Shown here piece after piece: positions 60,632 to 64,000 of a DNA stretch of 64,000 nt. Within the stretch, counting starts at the first letter, position 1; each line of letters begins with the position of its first letter. The translations under genes were made by a program, and so were the position numbers. This DNA is from Arachnopeziza araneosa (lineage: Eukaryota > Ascomycota > Leotiomycetes > Helotiales > Arachnopezizaceae): the NCBI GenBank assembly GCA_003988855.1, contig QYAI01000104.1, forward strand, positions 100,289 through 164,288, given 5' to 3'. Under the pieces are notes generated by a model that ran no database searches, was not told the origin of the DNA, and saw only the letters and a list, made by a program, of their open reading frames with translations.

Positions 60632-61226
60632 AAAGAATAATCCTCACGCTATTAAAGTTTCGCGAGATCCCGTTTGCTGTGAAATCTTAGTTTAGGTTTA
60701 AATTATTCTGCAATCTCGCACTTACGGTGGTTAGCTCATGCAACGAAAGTTTCTCTTGTGTCCAGATATCCTGGCTGCCTACTGACACGGTCAGTCTCGC
60801 CCCGCCATCATCGTTAAGTCAACCTTCATACCTCTGCTTAAAATATCTATTGTCTTTGCTGTCGCTATCGGAGCTTCTGTGGTCTTTTCCATCTCGAAGT
60901 CGTTAGATGATGTCCTAGTTTTAGTGCTCTCATTCGATATTTTCATATTCAGCTATGGTGTTGTTGAGAGCACGTTTCTTACTGCGCCTCCTCCAGCCTC
61001 AGCGGTTTGCTTATGTAATCTCATATACAGGCTTTAACTCAACTTGATAGGCGAAAAAGGCATCATTGAGTCATAGAAGCGAGCGAATAGGAGAGAGTAT
61101 CTTGAAAACCATGAGAACCATGAGTTGGCATCTCAGCCTCGTCACGCATGATCATCTTTTCGTTTGAAATATACAGTCTTTGAGCCCTATCCTGAAATTT
61201 TGCTTGACCTCTGCAACGTGCTTCAA
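60632..61226. other. Divergent promoter region (CorA-like / NACHT-ankyrin gene)
   Basis: No gene is seen. Both flanking genes read away from this interval. Confidence 0.5.
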
Positions 61227-64000
61227 ATGGATCCCATCAGTGCTCTCGGGTTGGCTGCCAGTATCATTGCTGTAATACAGCTGACTGGAGCGCTAATCCA
61301 GCCTGCTACTTCGTCTCTTGGACCGTCGGAGAACGACGAGAGGGAGCTGAAAAGGCTCCAGAATACTATGATAGGATTTCAAACAGCCTATAACAAGCTT
61401 GAGCAGTATCTCAAAAGTAGCCCAGGCACAGCTGAGACTCTGGTTGTAGCTATCCAGCAACCGGTTGAAAATTGCAAGGCAGTGTTGTCTGAGCTCCAAC
61501 TTCGATTGTCCAAGATGACTTTTGTGAGGAAGCATATCATTGGTAAGAAATGGGATAAAGGGTTCAAGCACTTTTTACAGCGTCTGGATGAGGCCCGACA
61601 GCTCTTTGATGTCATACTTCAAGGGGATCAATCGTAGGTTAAACGAATCTGGACTTGATTCAGGTTTGCTGATGGCGAGTTTCTAGTGAGAGGTTGATCA
61701 AGATATCACAATTCATGGCTCAAAACTCTAACGATGTAGAAGCGCTCGGTCAGAGCTTCTCCAACATGCATTTGACGGTGCAGACGAATCAGCAGAAGCT
61801 AGAACTACAGATGTCTCAGATTCAATCAGAATTGCGGTCTGCACTAGAGGATCATCAGCATAGGATGAACCGCCAGGATCAAAGTACAGTGTATCTATGC
61901 TATTTGTGTGAGAAGAGCAAGCTGACAATCTTCAGAGAGATTGAAAGACGAAATCCTTCAATGGCTTACGGTCGTGGACCCCAAGCCAAATCATAACAGC
62001 GCATGCGAAAAACGCCAGGGGGGAACAGGAAATTGGTTTATCAGAGGTCAAAGTTATCTCAACTGGCTCACCGAGCCCAAGTCATTCGTCTGGCTTAACG
62101 GCAAAGCTGGCTGTGGCAAGACCATTCTCAGCTCCACCATTATTGAAACCACGGACAACTACTGTAACGAGAATGAAGGATGTGTAATGGTATACTTCTA
62201 CTTTTCCTTCACAGATGTCGAGAAGCAAAAATGCTCGAAAATGGTTCGTTCTTTACTTGTCCAGCTCGCCTCTCAAATCAACATCGCGCCAGAATGTCTA
62301 GTATCTCTGCATCGCGCGTATCAACGGAGTGATCCACCAACGAAAGAGATGATAAGCTCATTTCATTCTCTTCTCGACGAAATACCTTTTCGAAACTTGT
62401 ATATTATCCTTGATGCCATTGACGAGATTCCTACTACCGAAGGGCGTGAAGAAGCTTGCAAAATACTTTATGATCTTTCAAAAAATCCGAAGGCACATGT
62501 CCTGATGACCAGTCGCAGAGAGCATGATATTACTGAGTGCGTGGAAGAATACAACAGTATCTATGATATTTCGATTCAGAATCCAGAGGTACAAAATGAT
62601 ATTCAGTTTTATGTCAGAGAGAGGTTGCAGAGCGATAAAAGACTCATGAAGTGGTCTGCTATACATTCTGAGATTGAAGATTCGTTGAGTAAGCAAGCAG
62701 ACGGAATGTAAGTGGAAAATTCGCGCCTCCAGATCAATATGCATTATCTTGTGCAATAGTTTTCAGAGATTACGCTAATTATTTCCACAGGTTTCGATGG
62801 GCGGCCTGTCAACTTGATACTCTTAGGAATTGCATCAGTGTGAAGAGAGTCCGAGATGCTCTAAAATCACTTCCCAAGACGCTTGACGAAACCTATGAGC
62901 GCATTTTATTGGGCATCGATGAAGACTATCAATCTATCGCGATAGAAGCACTTAGATGGCTATGCTTTTCCGAGAGGCCCCTTACTGTCCACGAGCTTGC
63001 CGAGGCCGTAGTTTTTGGTTTAAATGTAAAAGTTCAACCAGGTGAAGCGTCAACGGACGTGCTCTTTGACACGGAGAACCGCATCCAAGATCCTTTCGAC
63101 ATTCTACGGATTCTATCCGGGCTTGTCACATCCCGGCCTTTTAGCTATTCAAGTTCTCACAGATATCACGAAATCGAGGAAAACCAGACCGCCGAAGTCC
63201 TTCTCGCCCACTTCTCAATTATGGAATTTTTAGTCTCTGTTCGGTTGAGAGAAAACAGGAATATTGGAATTGATAAATTTGCCATTGATGAGCGTAGTGC
63301 ACATGAAACCCTCGCCAAGAATTGTTGTTACTACATCATATATTCTCTGCCTTTCGCTGAGTTCTATCGTGATGAGAGAAAGGCACAGTTATTGTTCTAC
63401 TGCGCACCTCATCCATTTACTCCGTTGTTTTATTATGCTTCACAGAATTGGTATATACATACGAGACAAGTGAGCTACGATTCCGAGCTTACTTCACTGG
63501 TTATATATCTCCTTCAAGGGGATGCACTAACACGAGAGGCTCTGTTTATGCGCAGCGAAATTCGCCAAGGTTTTCTTGGTCGTGAGTTGCAGACGCCGGT
63601 CGGCTATGCGTCTAGTTTAAATCTATTCTGGCCTTGTAAAAAGTTGGCTAAAATCGAAGCTAATATTAATACAGTACAAGGAACGTATGGAACTGCTCTC
63701 CAGATTGCATCAATATACGGATTCGAAAGAATAGTGCAGCTTTTACTTCTTAACGGAGCAGATCCTAATATAGCCGAAGGTCGTTATGGAACTGCTCTTC
63801 AAGCCGCTTGCTATTACGGACACGAAAGCACAGTGCAGCTTTTGCTCCTCAATAGAGCAGATCCTAATATAGCCGGAGGTAATTATAGAACCGCTCTTCA
63901 ANCCGCTTGCCGCAACGGACACGAAAGCACAGTGCAGCTTTTGCTCCTCAATGGAGCAGATCCTAATATAGCCGGAGGTTATTATAGAACTGCTCTTCAA
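61227..64000 (+). CDS. NACHT-ankyrin STAND receptor (fungal NLR), cut by window end
   Basis: Exons 61227-61633, 61687-61883, 61936-62707 and 62791 onward encode at least 860 residues. The N terminus MDPISALGLAASIIAVIQLTGALI is the common helical domain of fungal STAND proteins. A short coiled segment follows (exon 2). NACHT starts LKDEILQWLTVVDP and has GTGNWF, Walker A LNGKAGCGKTILSS and Walker B NLYIILDAIDEIP. RWAACQLDTLRNC and LPKTLDETYERIL then mark the helical part, and ALRWLCFSERPLTVHELAEAV the winged-helix-like part. From about 63680 ankyrin repeats begin (GTALQIASIYGFERIVQLLLLNGADPNIAEG), with adjacent units nearly identical in DNA. One base at 63902 is undetermined. The repeat array continues past the window, so total length is unknown. 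Confidence 0.88.

Overview
The window looks like nuclear DNA of a filamentous ascomycete (Pezizomycotina; a Leotiomycete-like fungus is a guess). The reasons are short GT-AG introns of about 45-70 bases with CTAAC-type branch sites, a Zn2Cys6 regulator, HET and NACHT-ankyrin genes, a small cysteine-rich secreted protein, and a transposon whose damage consists of C-to-T / G-to-A changes like those made by RIP. Most genes are multi-exon. I assembled exons by hand and checked that exon lengths sum to whole codons for most of them.

Left part (about 0.4-21.3 kb): a Zn2Cys6 regulator; an Old Yellow Enzyme-like oxidoreductase in which the usual active-site His appears to be Thr; a tandem-plus-inverted 62-base repeat; a truncated DUF1993 gene; and a C2H2/coiled-coil regulator. 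Next come two large carrier-protein enzymes on the same strand. One is an adenylation-carrier protein fused to three rounds of (two membrane segments + hexapeptide left-handed beta-helix), the layout of bacterial epsilon-poly-lysine synthetases. The other is a Lys2-like aminoadipate reductase (A-T-R) lacking the usual N-terminal domain. Together these could be a specialised-metabolite locus, and this is the most original part of the window.

Middle part (22-39.6 kb): mainly conserved housekeeping-type genes. They are a type II membrane protein, a SET/post-SET protein, a divergent 6-phosphogluconate dehydrogenase, a prenylation-motif protein and a nicotinamide riboside kinase. Among them lie a tRNA-like sequence without a proper anticodon loop, a complete but RIP-mutated pogo/Fot-type transposon with TIRs and a TA duplication (and an assembly gap inside it), and a six-exon gene for an eight-cysteine secreted protein.

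Right part (40-64 kb): an island rich in self/non-self recognition genes. It holds a disrupted HET gene, a NACHT-ankyrin gene with nine near-identical repeats, an intact HET gene, a large protein ending in a nucleoside phosphorylase domain, a CorA-like membrane protein, and a second NACHT-ankyrin gene running off the window end. A GT8 glycosyltransferase, a PHO84-type transporter with a long poly-glutamate loop, two 5S rRNA-derived fragments and an LTR-like segment sit between them. These genes probably act in heterokaryon incompatibility or fungal innate immunity rather than in one pathway.
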